A stretch of 21,148 bases of DNA from Syntrophaceae bacterium UBA7544 (GCA_002479215.1 DLME01000229.1:1-21148), one strand, 5' to 3'. Positions 7,990 through 16,347 are shown, numbered from the stretch's first letter. A program made the numbers and translations. Notes: generated from the letters alone by a model not told the origin.

Positions 7990-8020
7990 GGCTTTTTTCA
8001 AGGTAACGCCGAAAAAGGCC
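7990..8020. repeat. Left hairpin unit of the element
   Basis: GGCTTTTTTC (7990-7999) pairs with GAAAAAGGCC (8011-8020), a 10-bp stem with one G-T wobble and an 11-nt loop AAGGTAACGCC. The loop and arms match the right unit in direct orientation. It has no U-tract after the stem, so it is not a canonical terminator. Confidence 0.75.
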
Positions 8021-8028
8021 TTAGTCGA

Positions 8029-8086
8029 ATCAATGAAACTCAAATTTCAAAAGCAAAGCGCATTGAAATTTGTTAGTTGAATTGAT
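8029..8086. repeat. Inner long hairpin of the element
   Basis: CAAATTTCA (8041-8049) pairs perfectly with TGAAATTTG (8064-8072). An outer ATCAAT (8029-8034) pairs with ATTGAT (8081-8086), with partly complementary sequence between the two. The loop is AAGCAAAGCGCAT-like. Confidence 0.7.
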
Positions 8087-8115
8087 CCCGTGCAAGCGAA
8101 GCGCGACACGGTATC
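8085..8115. repeat. GC-rich REP-like palindrome, copy 1
   Basis: Starts ATCCCG and has AGCGAAGCGCG in the middle. CCGTG (8088-8092) pairs with CACGG (8107-8111), flanked by GAT/ATC at 8084-8086 and 8113-8115. It shares the arrangement ATCCCG-N4-AGCGAA with the copy at 8182-8212. Confidence 0.6.
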
Positions 8116-8133
8116 CAGCGTTTTTAAAAGCAC

Positions 8134-8171
8134 TTGGCCTTTTTCAAAGCAACGCCGCTAAAAAAGGCCAA
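8134..8171. repeat. Right hairpin unit of the element
   Basis: TTGGCCTTTTT (8134-8144) pairs perfectly over 11 bp with AAAAAGGCCAA (8161-8171) around a 16-nt loop. It is the second copy of the left hairpin unit, with a few substitutions and a 3-nt length difference. Translated in the hslV frame it is fully open. Confidence 0.75.
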
Positions 8172-8181
8172 AGTCTCATTT

Positions 8182-8212
8182 ATCCCGAGCGAGCGAAACG
8201 AGCCGATGGATC
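8182..8212. repeat. GC-rich REP-like palindrome, copy 2
   Basis: Begins ATCCCGAGCGAGCGAAACG and ends GATGGATC. It is a diverged relative of the palindrome at 8085-8115 and overlaps the right end of the terminal inverted repeat. GAGCGAGCGAA-type repeats recur between genes in some deltaproteobacteria and candidate-phylum genomes; that comparison is from memory. Confidence 0.5.
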
Positions 8213-8241
8213 TTGATAATTTAAAAATGCCTGGTTTTTTA

Positions 8242-8250
8242 AGGGAGAGG
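8242..8250 (+). promoter_or_regulatory. hslV ribosome binding site
   Basis: AGGGAGAGG lies directly upstream of ATG 8254 and is the only good Shine-Dalgarno in the xerC-hslV gap. It supports a start at 8254 rather than the in-frame TTG 8134 inside the repeat element. Confidence 0.8.
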
Positions 8251-8253
8251 AAA

Positions 8254-8832
8254 ATGCATATAAAAGGTACCACAATATTAGCTGTTAAGCATAAGGGTAA
8301 AATAACAGTAGCCGGTGACGGTCAGGTTACGTTGGAAACGACAATCTTGAAACGCGGCGCCCGCAAAGTGCGTCGTCTTTATAATAACGAAATTATCGTA
8401 GGTTTTGCCGGTGCTACGGCAGACGCGTTTACTTTGTTTGACCGGTTTGATCAAAAGCTGGAGCAATACAATGGCAACTTGTTGAGAGCAGCAGTGGAGT
8501 TGACGAAAGACTGGCGCACAGACCGTGTGTTGCGGCATTTAGAGGCGTTAATGATTGCCGTAAGTAAAGATTATTCATTGATAATTTCCGGAAATGGAGA
8601 TGTGATTGAGGCTGATGATGACGTTATGGCCATCGGCTCCGGCGGGCCTTATGCTCAAGCGGCGGCCCGCGCTCTGGTTCGTCATTCTAATATGACTTCA
8701 ACGGAAATTGCGAAAGAAGCAATGAAAATAGCGGCAGAAATTTGTATTTATACTAACGATCGTATAACAGTGGAAGAAATAGATGTTGAAGCTGCAACAA
8801 AAGGGGAAAAAAACAGTAAAGATAAGGGGTAA
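8254..8832 (+). CDS. hslV: ATP-dependent protease subunit HslV
   Basis: Proteasome-beta-like threonine peptidase. It forms a double hexamer that degrades proteins unfolded by HslU in the cytosol. From ATG 8254 the product is 192 aa: MHIKG, then TTILAV, where T6 is the predicted N-terminal nucleophile after removal of the short leader. AGDGQVT (20-26), VGFAGATADAFTL and IGSGGPYAQAAARAL (127-141) are characteristic. The frame stays open 40 codons upstream to TTG 8134, but that segment is repeat DNA, lacks family similarity and would bury the catalytic threonine far from the N-terminus, so it is rejected. The last 12 or so residues (KGEKNSKDKG) are a charged tail. hslU begins 9 bp later. Confidence 0.95.
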   Translation: MHIKGTTILAVKHKGKITVAGDGQVTLETTILKRGARKVRRLYNNEIIVGFAGATADAFTLFDRFDQKLEQYNGNLLRAAVELTKDWRTDRVLRHLEALMIAVSKDYSLIISGNGDVIEADDDVMAIGSGGPYAQAAARALVRHSNMTSTEIAKEAMKIAAEICIYTNDRITVEEIDVEAATKGEKNSKDKG

Positions 8833-8841
8833 AAATAAATT

Positions 8842-10236
8842 ATGTCCAATGATGGGTTAAAACCCCGGGAAATAGTGGAAAAACTTAATCAGCATATCAT
8901 CGGCCAGGCTGACGCCAAGCGGGCCGTGGCCATTGCACTGCGCAACAGATGGCGCAGACAAAACGTGTCGAAAGAATTGGCTGATGAAATTTCGCCAAAA
9001 AATATTATCATGATCGGGCCTACCGGCGTAGGGAAAACAGAAATTGCCCGCCGGTTGGCCAAATTGGATAATTCACCTTTTTTAAAAGTGGAAGCGTCCA
9101 AATTTACCGAAGTTGGTTATGTGGGGCGTGATGTCGAATCAATAATCCGTGATTTGGTCGAGTTGTCCGTAAACATGATCAAATCGGAAGAGCAGGAGAA
9201 TGTTCGTACTAAAGCTGCAGAAATTGCAGAGGGGAAATTGCTGGATCTGTTGCTTCCTCAAAGGCCTGCGGAAAAAAAGGTTGATGATATGCTGGCGGAT
9301 CCGAGCGAATCGTCTGAAAATATTCAAGTTACCCAAGAGCAGGCGCAGAGTTTCGATGCCACGCGGGAGAAATTAAGGAAATTACTCAAAAATGGCAAGC
9401 TGGACAATCGAATAGTGGAATTGGAAGTCACCGAGGCTAGAAGCGGTCCAATGATCGAAATATTTTCCGCTGCAGGAATGGATGACATGGGGCTGAATAT
9501 CAGAGATATGTTAGGGAATGTATTCCCCCAAAAAAAGAAGAGAAGAACTCTAAAAGTGCCGGAAGCTCTGGAAGTGCTGGCGGAAGAAGAGGCGCAAAAA
9601 TTGATTGATATGGACAAAGTGACTAAAACAGCCATAGAAAAGGTTGAGCAGTCGGGGATAATATTTTTAGACGAAATTGACAAGATTGTAGGCAGTGATG
9701 CGCCGCATGGTCCGGATGTATCTCGGGAGGGTGTGCAAAGAGATCTGCTCCCCATCGTGGAAGGCTCCAACGTCAATACCCGTTATGGAATGGTCAAAAC
9801 AGATCATATACTTTTTATTGCTGCGGGAGCGTTCAGTGCTTCCAAACCTTCCGATTTGATTCCGGAGCTGCAGGGACGTTTTCCGATTCGCGTAGAACTT
9901 GATTCGCTGGGTAAGGAAGAATTTATCCGTATTTTAACCGAACCTAATAATGCTTTGGTTAAGCAATACACGGAAATGATGGCTACAGAAGGCATAAAAT
10001 TATTTTTTACAAAAGAAGCTATATCCTCTATCGCGGAAATTGCGACGCTGGTTAACGAAAGAACAGAAAATATTGGCGCTAGAAGGCTTTATACGATAAT
10101 GGAAAAATTGTTGGATGATATTTCTTTTGAAGCACCGGATATGAAAGAAAAAGAAATAAAAATTGATGCCCAGAATGTGGAAGAAAAGTTGAATGATATC
10201 ATTGAAGATGAAGATTTAAGCAGGTATATTTTATAA
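8842..10236 (+). CDS. hslU: ATP-dependent protease ATPase subunit HslU
   Basis: AAA+ Clp/HSP100 unfoldase (also ClpY) that feeds substrates into HslV. 464 aa. Order of features: [15 protein letters not shown] at the N-terminus, Walker A GPTGVGKT (59-66), the pore-loop GYVG (92-95), the family-specific I-domain (about 110-240), Walker B IIFLDEID (273-280) and ELQGRFPIR with arginine R346. The C-terminal tail is LSRYIL (459-464), the segment that docks into HslV. Everything needed for activity looks intact. It is 9 bp after hslV and 12 bp before argB, so protease and arginine genes are probably on one transcript. Confidence 0.97.
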   Translation: MSNDGLKPREIVEKLNQHIIGQADAKRAVAIALRNRWRRQNVSKELADEISPKNIIMIGPTGVGKTEIARRLAKLDNSPFLKVEASKFTEVGYVGRDVESIIRDLVELSVNMIKSEEQENVRTKAAEIAEGKLLDLLLPQRPAEKKVDDMLADPSESSENIQVTQEQAQSFDATREKLRKLLKNGKLDNRIVELEVTEARSGPMIEIFSAAGMDDMGLNIRDMLGNVFPQKKKRRTLKVPEALEVLAEEEAQKLIDMDKVTKTAIEKVEQSGIIFLDEIDKIVGSDAPHGPDVSREGVQRDLLPIVEGSNVNTRYGMVKTDHILFIAAGAFSASKPSDLIPELQGRFPIRVELDSLGKEEFIRILTEPNNALVKQYTEMMATEGIKLFFTKEAISSIAEIATLVNERTENIGARRLYTIMEKLLDDISFEAPDMKEKEIKIDAQNVEEKLNDIIEDEDLSRYIL

Positions 10237-10248
10237 GCGGAGTTCTCA

Positions 10249-11139
10249 ATGGAAAATATATTAAATTCAATGGAAAGGGCGGAAATTCTTTTGGAGTCTC
10301 TGCCTTACATTAGGCGATTTTACAATAAGACAATAGTCATTAAGTATGGCGGACACGCCATGGTTGATGATGAGTTGAAAGATAAATTTGCCCAAGACGT
10401 CGTTATGATGAAATATATCGGCATTAATCCTGTTGTTGTTCATGGCGGCGGCCCGCAGATAGGTAATTTTTTAAGCAAGCTGGGAAAAGAATCCAAGTTT
10501 GTTCAGGGTATGCGGATCACCGATAAAGAAACGATGGATATCGTGGAAATGGTTCTGGTAGGAAAAGTCAACAAAGAAATTGTCGGCTTGATCAACAGGC
10601 ATGGCGGCAATGCCGTAGGACTCAGCGGTAAAGATGGCAATTTAATAAGCGCAGAAAAATATCTTTTAAGCGAAGATAAAGCTAAACACACGCCGTCCGA
10701 AATTATTGATATCGGTTTGGTCGGGAAGGTAAAGACGATCAATTCGCAATTGATTCTATCTCTGACGCAAAACGGTTTTATTCCGATCATCGCGCCCACG
10801 GGAATAGGCGATGCGGGCGAGACCTATAATATTAATGCCGATATCGTTGCCGGCGAGATCGCTGCAGCCTTGCAGGCGGAAAAACTTTTACTTTTAACTG
10901 ACGTGCAGGGTGTAATGAACAAAGACAAACAACTGATTAATACAATGAACGGTAAAAAAGCATTAAAGTTAATTGACGATGGTGTTGTTGAAGGCGGGAT
11001 GTTTCCTAAAGTCAAATGCTGCCTGAAAGCGCTGAAAGCAGGGGTGAAAAAAGCGCATATTATCGATGGCCGGTTGAAACATGCCATCTTGCTGGAAATA
11101 TTTACCGACAAAGGAATAGGTACGGAAATAGTTTTATAA
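10249..11139 (+). CDS. argB: Acetylglutamate kinase
   Basis: Phosphorylates N-acetylglutamate, the second step of arginine synthesis and often the feedback-controlled one. 296 aa, amino acid kinase fold: KYGGHAM (32-38), VHGGGPQI (64-71), GLSGKDG (about 124-130) and a C-terminal [14 protein letters not shown] segment. The N-terminal extension before KYGG (about 30 residues, with [15 protein letters not shown]) is the helix found in arginine-sensitive hexameric NAGKs, so feedback inhibition by arginine is likely. Start ATG 10249 has GCGGAG upstream. An internal ATG at 10270 is possible but would shorten this helix. It follows hslU by only 12 bp, leaving no room for its own promoter or an ARG box. 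Confidence 0.96.
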   Translation: MENILNSMERAEILLESLPYIRRFYNKTIVIKYGGHAMVDDELKDKFAQDVVMMKYIGINPVVVHGGGPQIGNFLSKLGKESKFVQGMRITDKETMDIVEMVLVGKVNKEIVGLINRHGGNAVGLSGKDGNLISAEKYLLSEDKAKHTPSEIIDIGLVGKVKTINSQLILSLTQNGFIPIIAPTGIGDAGETYNINADIVAGEIAAALQAEKLLLLTDVQGVMNKDKQLINTMNGKKALKLIDDGVVEGGMFPKVKCCLKALKAGVKKAHIIDGRLKHAILLEIFTDKGIGTEIVL

Positions 11140-11169
11140 TTAAAAAACAAGAAAGATTGGTTAAGAAGA

Positions 11170-12360
11170 ATGAAAGAAAAAGAAATAATGGTTTTAGCCG
11201 ATAAATATATAATGCATACTTATAAACGCTTTCCTGTAGTCATTGTAAAAGGCTTAGCTCAAAAGGTATGGGATGTAAACGGCAAGGAATATCTTGATTT
11301 TGTTGCCGGGATTGCTGTTTGCAACCTGGGGCATTCCCACCCCAAAGTTATTGCCGCTGTAAAAAAACAGTTAGAAAAATTGACGCATATTTCCAATTTA
11401 TATTATATCGAACCACAGGCGCAATTAGCACATCTGCTCGTGGAGAATTCTTTTGCGGATAAAGTGTTTTTTTGCAACAGCGGAGCGGAAGCAAACGAAG
11501 CGGCTATAAAACTGGCACGGAAATACGCCCATGAAAACTGGGGAGGCGATAAATTTGAACTAATCACCATGAAAGATTCTTTTCATGGCCGGACTATGGC
11601 CACAATAACGGCCACCGGGCAGGAAAAATTTCAGTTTGGATTTACACCGCTCTTGGAAGGGTTTACTTATGTGCCTTTTAATGATTTGCAGGCGCTGGAG
11701 GCGGCTATATCTGAGAAAACCTGCGGTATAATGGTTGAACCTATTCAGGGTGAAGGCGGAGTCAATATTCCTGATGCTCAATATTTATCCAGTGTGCGGG
11801 AAATTTGCGACCGGCATGGAATCCTGTTAATCGTTGATGAAGTTCAAACGGGTATCGGCCGCACGGGCAAACTATTTGCGTATGAACATTCGGGAATCAA
11901 ACCGGATATAATGACTTTGGCCAAAGCTTTGGGCAACGGTTTCCCGGTAGGGGCGATGATGGCGACGGATAAAATTGCTCAGGCTTTTACTCCCGGCAAT
12001 CACGCTTCTACTTTTGGCGGTAATCCTTTGGCTATGGCTGCGGCCAAGGCCACGTTAAAAACTATTCTGCAAGAAGGTGTATTAGAAAACTGCCAAAAGG
12101 TGGGCGATTATTTCTTATCTCAATTGAAAAAGTTGCAGCAAAAGCATAAGATTATTAATGAAGTCAGGGGGAAGGGCTTGATGCTTGCAGCCGTCCTTAG
12201 TATTGAAGCCGGTGATATTGTGAATAAATGCCTGCAAAAAGGATTACTCATCAATAGCACCGGTGGCAAGACACTGCGGTTTGTACCACCGTTGATTATT
12301 AAAAACCAAGATGTTGATCACGCCATCAACATCCTCGAAGAAGCGATGGAGGGTAAATGA
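11170..12360 (+). CDS. argD: Acetylornithine aminotransferase
   Basis: PLP-dependent class III aminotransferase converting N-acetylglutamate semialdehyde to N-acetylornithine. 396 aa. Visible: NSGAEANEAAIKLARKY (103-119), DEVQTGIGRTG with D223, the Schiff-base K252 in TLAKALGNGFP (249-259) and STFGGNPLA (280-288). ArgD enzymes often also transaminate N-succinyl-LL-2,6-diaminoketopimelate in the lysine pathway, so with dapA and dapB downstream a double role is plausible but not shown. ATG 11170 follows AAGAAGA, a weak site. A second in-frame ATG at 11188 is possible. The stop overlaps the argF start (ATGA). Confidence 0.94.
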   Translation: MKEKEIMVLADKYIMHTYKRFPVVIVKGLAQKVWDVNGKEYLDFVAGIAVCNLGHSHPKVIAAVKKQLEKLTHISNLYYIEPQAQLAHLLVENSFADKVFFCNSGAEANEAAIKLARKYAHENWGGDKFELITMKDSFHGRTMATITATGQEKFQFGFTPLLEGFTYVPFNDLQALEAAISEKTCGIMVEPIQGEGGVNIPDAQYLSSVREICDRHGILLIVDEVQTGIGRTGKLFAYEHSGIKPDIMTLAKALGNGFPVGAMMATDKIAQAFTPGNHASTFGGNPLAMAAAKATLKTILQEGVLENCQKVGDYFLSQLKKLQQKHKIINEVRGKGLMLAAVLSIEAGDIVNKCLQKGLLINSTGGKTLRFVPPLIIKNQDVDHAINILEEAMEGK

Positions 12361-13265
12361 ATAAGGATTTGTTAAACATTTACGACCTTAAACCGGCTGA
12401 CTTTGAACTAATTTGGAAAAAATCCAAGAAACTGAAAAAGGATTTAAAAGAAGGGAAGCCCCATGCATCTTTAAAAGGAAAAACTTTGGGGATGATATTT
12501 GATAAATCTTCCACCCGGACAAGGATATCCTTTGAAGTTGGCATGTATCAACTAGGCGGTATCGCCTTATTTTTGAATTCCCGCGATACACAAATTAGCC
12601 GCGGTGAAAGTATTGTCGATAGCGCCCGGATGATGTCTCGCTATTTAAACGGGATCATGATCAGAACTTTTGCCCAGGCGAACGTCGAAGAATTTGCCCA
12701 TCATGCGACGATTCCTGTGATTAATGGTTTGACCGATTTGTTACATCCCTGTCAGATTCTGAGTGATTTGTTCACGATTAAAGAAAAGAAGGGATCATAC
12801 AAGGGACTCAAAGTTGTTTATATTGGCGACGGCAATAATGTCGCTAACTCTTGGATTGAAGCCGCGGCGAGTTTGCCGTTTGAATTGGCCCTGGCCTGTC
12901 CTCACGGTTATGAACCGGATGCAAACATTATGGCCAAAGGGCTGAAAGAATCAAAAGAAGGCATTACGCTTTATCGTAATCCATTGGAAGCAGCAAAGGA
13001 TGCGGATGTCCTGTACACCGATGTCTGGGCGAGCATGGGCCAAGAGTCTGAAAACAAGGAAAGGAAAAAAATATTTAGTAAATACCAAATAAACAAAAGT
13101 CTTGTAAAAGAAGCGAAAGAAGATGTTATAGTAATGCATTGTTTGCCGGCTCATCGCGGAGAAGAAATTTCCAGTGATGTCATTGACGGACCGCATTCAG
13201 TTGTTATTGATGAAGCGGAAAACCGTTTGCATGTGCAAAAGGCGATCTTAGAGATATTACTATAG
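12357..13265 (+). CDS. argF: Ornithine carbamoyltransferase
   Basis: Makes citrulline from ornithine and carbamoyl phosphate. 302 aa. Carbamoyl phosphate site SSTRTR (51-56), HPCQ (130-133), the nucleotide-fold-like VVYIGDGNNVANSW, the ornithine-loop TDVWASMGQE (221-230) and HCLPAHRGEE (261-270) are all present. These motifs separate it from aspartate carbamoyltransferase and from N-acetylornithine carbamoyltransferase (family knowledge). The start codon overlaps the argD stop by 4 bp, so the two are translationally coupled. Its TAG stop overlaps the Shine-Dalgarno of argG. Confidence 0.96.
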   Translation: MNKDLLNIYDLKPADFELIWKKSKKLKKDLKEGKPHASLKGKTLGMIFDKSSTRTRISFEVGMYQLGGIALFLNSRDTQISRGESIVDSARMMSRYLNGIMIRTFAQANVEEFAHHATIPVINGLTDLLHPCQILSDLFTIKEKKGSYKGLKVVYIGDGNNVANSWIEAAASLPFELALACPHGYEPDANIMAKGLKESKEGITLYRNPLEAAKDADVLYTDVWASMGQESENKERKKIFSKYQINKSLVKEAKEDVIVMHCLPAHRGEEISSDVIDGPHSVVIDEAENRLHVQKAILEILL

Positions 13266-13270
13266 GAGGA
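13264..13270 (+). promoter_or_regulatory. Strong ribosome binding site for the TTG-started argG
   Basis: AGGAGGA overlaps the argF stop codon and lies 7 nt before TTG 13278. A near-perfect Shine-Dalgarno at ideal spacing supports TTG as the true argG start. Confidence 0.85.
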
Positions 13271-13277
13271 AAAAAAT

Positions 13278-14492
13278 TTGTCGGGAGGAATTAAAAAAGT
13301 TATTTTGGCTTATTCGGGCGGGCTGGATACCTCGATTATCCTGCGCTGGCTCATCGAAACTTACAAATGCGAAGTGGTTTGTTTTGCCGCCGATCTGGGA
13401 CAAAAAGAGGAGTTATCGGGACTGAAAGAAAAAGCCATCAATACCGGAGCTAGTAAAATATATATAGAGGATTTACAGGAAGAATTTGTCAGAGACTTTG
13501 TCTTTCCGGCACTGCGCGCCAATGCCGTTTATGAAGGAACGTATCTTCTGGGCACGTCACTGGCCAGACCTTTGATAGCAAAAAAGCAAATTGAAATAGC
13601 AAAGCTTGAACAAGCAGATGCAGTTTCCCACGGGGCAACAGGCAAAGGTAATGACCAGGTCAGGTTCGAACTTACTTATATTGCTTTGAATCCCGCAATT
13701 AAAATCATTGCCGCCTGGCGAGATGACAACTGGAAATTCAATTCCAGGGAATCCATGATCGAATATGCCGAAAAACACAAGATTCCCATTCCTCTGACTA
13801 AAGCTAAACCTTACAGCTCGGATCGTAACCTTTTGCATATTTCGCACGAGGGAGGAATCCTGGAAGACACCTGGGCGGAAGCACCGGAAGATATTTTTGT
13901 GTTGACTAGATCTCTCCAAGCCGCGCCGGATAAACCGACCTATGTGGAAATTGATTTTGAAAAAGGAAATCCTGCCGCTATCGATGGCAAGAAAATGTCT
14001 CCGGCAAAACTCTTGGATCATCTGAATATAATTGCCGGCAGAAATGGCATCGGCAGGGTGGACCTGGTGGAAAATCGCTTTGTCGGAATGAAATCAAGGG
14101 GAGTCTATGAAACGCCCGGAGGGACAGTGCTGTGGGCTGCGCATCGAGCGGTGGAATCCATTACAATGGATCGAGAAGTGATGATTATGCGGGATTCGCT
14201 GATACCTAAATATGCCCAGCTAGTTTATAACGGTTTCTGGTATGCACCGGAAATGAAATCACTGCAGGCTTATATTGATGCGACACAGGAAAATGTTACC
14301 GGTACGGCGAGGATGAAACTGTATAAGGGGAACTGTATTGTCGTCGGGCGTAAATCGCCTCATTCGCTTTATAGCGAAGCCTTTGCTACTTTTGAGAAAG
14401 ATCAAGTTTACGACCAGCAGGATGCGACGGGATTCATCAGGCTCAATGGATTACGGCTGAGAATCCAGAATATTTTAAAAAATAAACGCTAA
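13278..14492 (+). CDS. argG: Argininosuccinate synthase
   Basis: ATP-dependent ligation of citrulline and aspartate. 404 aa. The N-type ATP pyrophosphatase P-loop [10 protein letters not shown] (11-20) opens the protein. Downstream are [10 protein letters not shown], the substrate-binding [15 protein letters not shown] (117-131) and [16 protein letters not shown]. All are typical of the short bacterial/eukaryotic type (about 400 aa) rather than the longer E. coli type. The start is TTG, supported by AGGAGGA, and no in-frame ATG exists near the conserved N-terminus. 12 bp after argF, 18 bp before argH. Confidence 0.97.
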   Translation: MSGGIKKVILAYSGGLDTSIILRWLIETYKCEVVCFAADLGQKEELSGLKEKAINTGASKIYIEDLQEEFVRDFVFPALRANAVYEGTYLLGTSLARPLIAKKQIEIAKLEQADAVSHGATGKGNDQVRFELTYIALNPAIKIIAAWRDDNWKFNSRESMIEYAEKHKIPIPLTKAKPYSSDRNLLHISHEGGILEDTWAEAPEDIFVLTRSLQAAPDKPTYVEIDFEKGNPAAIDGKKMSPAKLLDHLNIIAGRNGIGRVDLVENRFVGMKSRGVYETPGGTVLWAAHRAVESITMDREVMIMRDSLIPKYAQLVYNGFWYAPEMKSLQAYIDATQENVTGTARMKLYKGNCIVVGRKSPHSLYSEAFATFEKDQVYDQQDATGFIRLNGLRLRIQNILKNKR

Positions 14493-14510
14493 CAATGCGG
14501 GGATGAATTC

Positions 14511-15899
14511 ATGGCGGCGAGCAAAAAACCATGGAGCGGAAGGTTTCAGAGAGCCACAGCGAAAAATGTGGAGAAATTCACATCTTCCATTCATTACGAC
14601 CAGCGGCTCTACCTTTACGATATTGAAGGTTCTATTGCCCATGTGACAATGCTCGCCGATCAGAGAATAATGTCCCGCGCGGAAGCAAGGCAAATTGTAA
14701 AGGCGCTCAAAGATATTTTAAAGGACATAGAAAAAGGCAAATTGACTTTTAGCGCGTCTGATGAAGATATTCACATGGCCATAGAAAATGAGTTGGTCCA
14801 GCGTATCGGCGAAACCGGAGGAAAGCTTCATGCTGCGCGCAGCCGCAACGATCAAATCTCTTTGGATATCCGGCTGTTTTTGCGGGAGGAAATTGATTCA
14901 ATTCTTCATCTGCTTAGTGAGTTGCAGCGGCAATTAATTAAACTGGCGAAAAATGAAATCAAAACGATCATGCCCGGCTATACGCACATGCAAAAGGCTC
15001 AGCCGGTTTTACTTGCCCACTATTTTTTAGCGTTTAGAGAAATGTTTGCGCGTGATGTACAGAGAATGCAGGAATGTAAAGTCAGAATCAACATCTCACC
15101 TTTAGGGGCGGCAGCTCTTGCCGGTACAACTCTGGCGATCGACCGTAGCCGAACGGCGAAACTATTGAATTTTCCGTCGATAAGCAAAAACAGTATGGAT
15201 ACGGTCGCCGATCGCGACTTTATCGCGGAATTTATTTTTTCGGCATCGCTGACGATGATGCATTTGAGCCGTTTTTGTGAGGATTTAATTCTATGGGCAT
15301 CCGATGAGTTCGGCTTTGTCGAAATATCCGATGCCTATACGACCGGCAGCAGCATTATGCCGCAGAAGAAAAATCCGGATATTGCGGAGTTGGTAAGAGG
15401 GAAAACAGCCCGTGTTTATGGAGACCTCTTTGCTATAATGACACTGCTTAAAGGTTTGCCCATGACCTATAACCGCGATTTGCAAGAAGATAAGGAACCG
15501 CTATTTGACTGTGTGGATACTCTAAAAGAGTGTTTGGCAATTTTCACGGAAATGATTAAACATACCAAGTTTAATAAAGAAGAAATGCAGGCAGCGGCGC
15601 AAGGTGGTTTTTCCACGGCAACCGATGTGGCCGAATATCTGGTCAAAAAAGGTGTGCCTTTCCGTAAAGCACATGAAATAGTCGGTAAGATAATCGCTTA
15701 CTGCATAAAAAATAAAAAAGAGTTGGCAGAATTAAAGCTGGAGGATTATAAGAAATATTACAGCGGATTTGCTTCCGACATTCAGGATGTTATTAAACTG
15801 GAAAATGCGGTCAATTCTCGTAAGCATCAGGGTGGAACGGCGACAGCGGCCGTGTTGGGAAGGATCAAGGAAATTGAAAAAAGCTCAGGGAAAATATAG
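14511..15899 (+). CDS. argH: Argininosuccinate lyase
   Basis: Splits argininosuccinate into arginine and fumarate, the last arginine step. 462 aa, fumarase/aspartase superfamily. KPWSGRF at the N-terminus, ARSRNDQ (109-115), GYTHMQKAQP with H159, and the signature loop GSSIMPQKKNPD (279-290) are diagnostic. The PQKKNPD variant distinguishes it from PurB (PHKRNP) at the other end of this window. The final GGTATAAVLGRI helix region is intact. Its last 26 bp overlap the next gene in another frame. Confidence 0.97.
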   Translation: MAASKKPWSGRFQRATAKNVEKFTSSIHYDQRLYLYDIEGSIAHVTMLADQRIMSRAEARQIVKALKDILKDIEKGKLTFSASDEDIHMAIENELVQRIGETGGKLHAARSRNDQISLDIRLFLREEIDSILHLLSELQRQLIKLAKNEIKTIMPGYTHMQKAQPVLLAHYFLAFREMFARDVQRMQECKVRINISPLGAAALAGTTLAIDRSRTAKLLNFPSISKNSMDTVADRDFIAEFIFSASLTMMHLSRFCEDLILWASDEFGFVEISDAYTTGSSIMPQKKNPDIAELVRGKTARVYGDLFAIMTLLKGLPMTYNRDLQEDKEPLFDCVDTLKECLAIFTEMIKHTKFNKEEMQAAAQGGFSTATDVAEYLVKKGVPFRKAHEIVGKIIAYCIKNKKELAELKLEDYKKYYSGFASDIQDVIKLENAVNSRKHQGGTATAAVLGRIKEIEKSSGKI

Positions 15900-16335
15900 A
15901 ATTTTTTGCTATTGGATATTATTGATTTCTATTATAGGTTGCGGCCTGAAAAGCAATCCTGTTGCTTTAAGCGCCAGCCCTGATTATCAGCAAATCGTAA
16001 AGAATTTGGTAGCAGTTTCAGCGGATGACGGTATAGCCTTAAAATGGGATTTTTACGATAAAAGCGGATTAATTAATAGTATAAACATAGAAAAAAGTGA
16101 AGTTGGCAGCGCCGGAAATGAATGCAAGGATTGTCCGAGAACATTTGAACGTATCGGCCAAATACCTGTCAAGGAACCGGTGCCGGAGGACAAAAAAATT
16201 AAAACTTTTAATTTCACAGATAAGAAAGTTGAGCGGGGTAAAACCTACAATTACCGCTTGATGCTTTGTGATGATGGCGGACTTTGTCGGGAAGCCTCCG
16301 GGGCAGAGGTAAATTTTAATGGGAAAAAAATATGA
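15874..16335 (+). CDS. Small lipoprotein with fibronectin-III-like domain
   Basis: 153 aa. A hydrophobic signal (YRIFCYWILLISI) is followed by the lipobox I-I-G-C with C23, so it is probably lipid-anchored; CGLKSNP after the cysteine recalls other small lipoproteins encoded by arg/lys clusters. The remainder (about 40-148) looks like one beta-sandwich of FN3 type: IALKWDF, INIEKSE, FNFTDKKVERGKTYNYRL, ASGAEVNF. It also has paired cysteines C84/C87 and C132/C138. The start TTG 15874 is chosen because it gives a normal signal peptide; longer readings add an implausible basic N-terminus inside argH. The 26-bp overlap with argH implies coupled translation. Function unknown; a lipoprotein between argH and dap/lys genes is a recurring deltaproteobacterial arrangement as I recall it. 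Confidence 0.8.
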   Translation: MKKAQGKYRIFCYWILLISIIGCGLKSNPVALSASPDYQQIVKNLVAVSADDGIALKWDFYDKSGLINSINIEKSEVGSAGNECKDCPRTFERIGQIPVKEPVPEDKKIKTFNFTDKKVERGKTYNYRLMLCDDGGLCREASGAEVNFNGKKI

Positions 16336-16347
16336 GGAGAATTTTCT

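Larger units (their letters stand above)
7977..8183. repeat. Nested palindromic element between xerC and hslV, 13-bp terminal inverted repeats
   Basis: Perfect terminal inverted repeats: ATAAATGAGACTT (7977-7989) and AAGTCTCATTTAT (8171-8183). Inside are two hairpin units that are near-identical direct repeats (7987-8020 and 8133-8169), an inner 9-bp hairpin (8041-8049 with 8064-8072) and a GC-rich palindrome (8085-8115). At 207 bp, with no obvious protein and no clear target-site duplication, it resembles a MITE or a composite REP/BIME-like intergenic repeat. It fills most of the 273-bp xerC-hslV gap, the only sizeable gap in a long gene run. A short open frame (ATG 7981 to TAG 8077) has no Shine-Dalgarno and is probably not a gene. 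Structure is seen directly; mobility is inferred. Confidence 0.75.

Noticed and set aside
7990..8020. Left hairpin as the intrinsic terminator of xerC
   Set aside because: The stem is strong but is followed by TTAGTCG, not a T-tract; the same holds for the right hairpin followed by GTCTCAT.
7981..8079. Short open frame ATG 7981 to TAG within the palindromic element
   Set aside because: No Shine-Dalgarno, lies wholly in repeat DNA including the terminal inverted repeat, and no recognisable protein.
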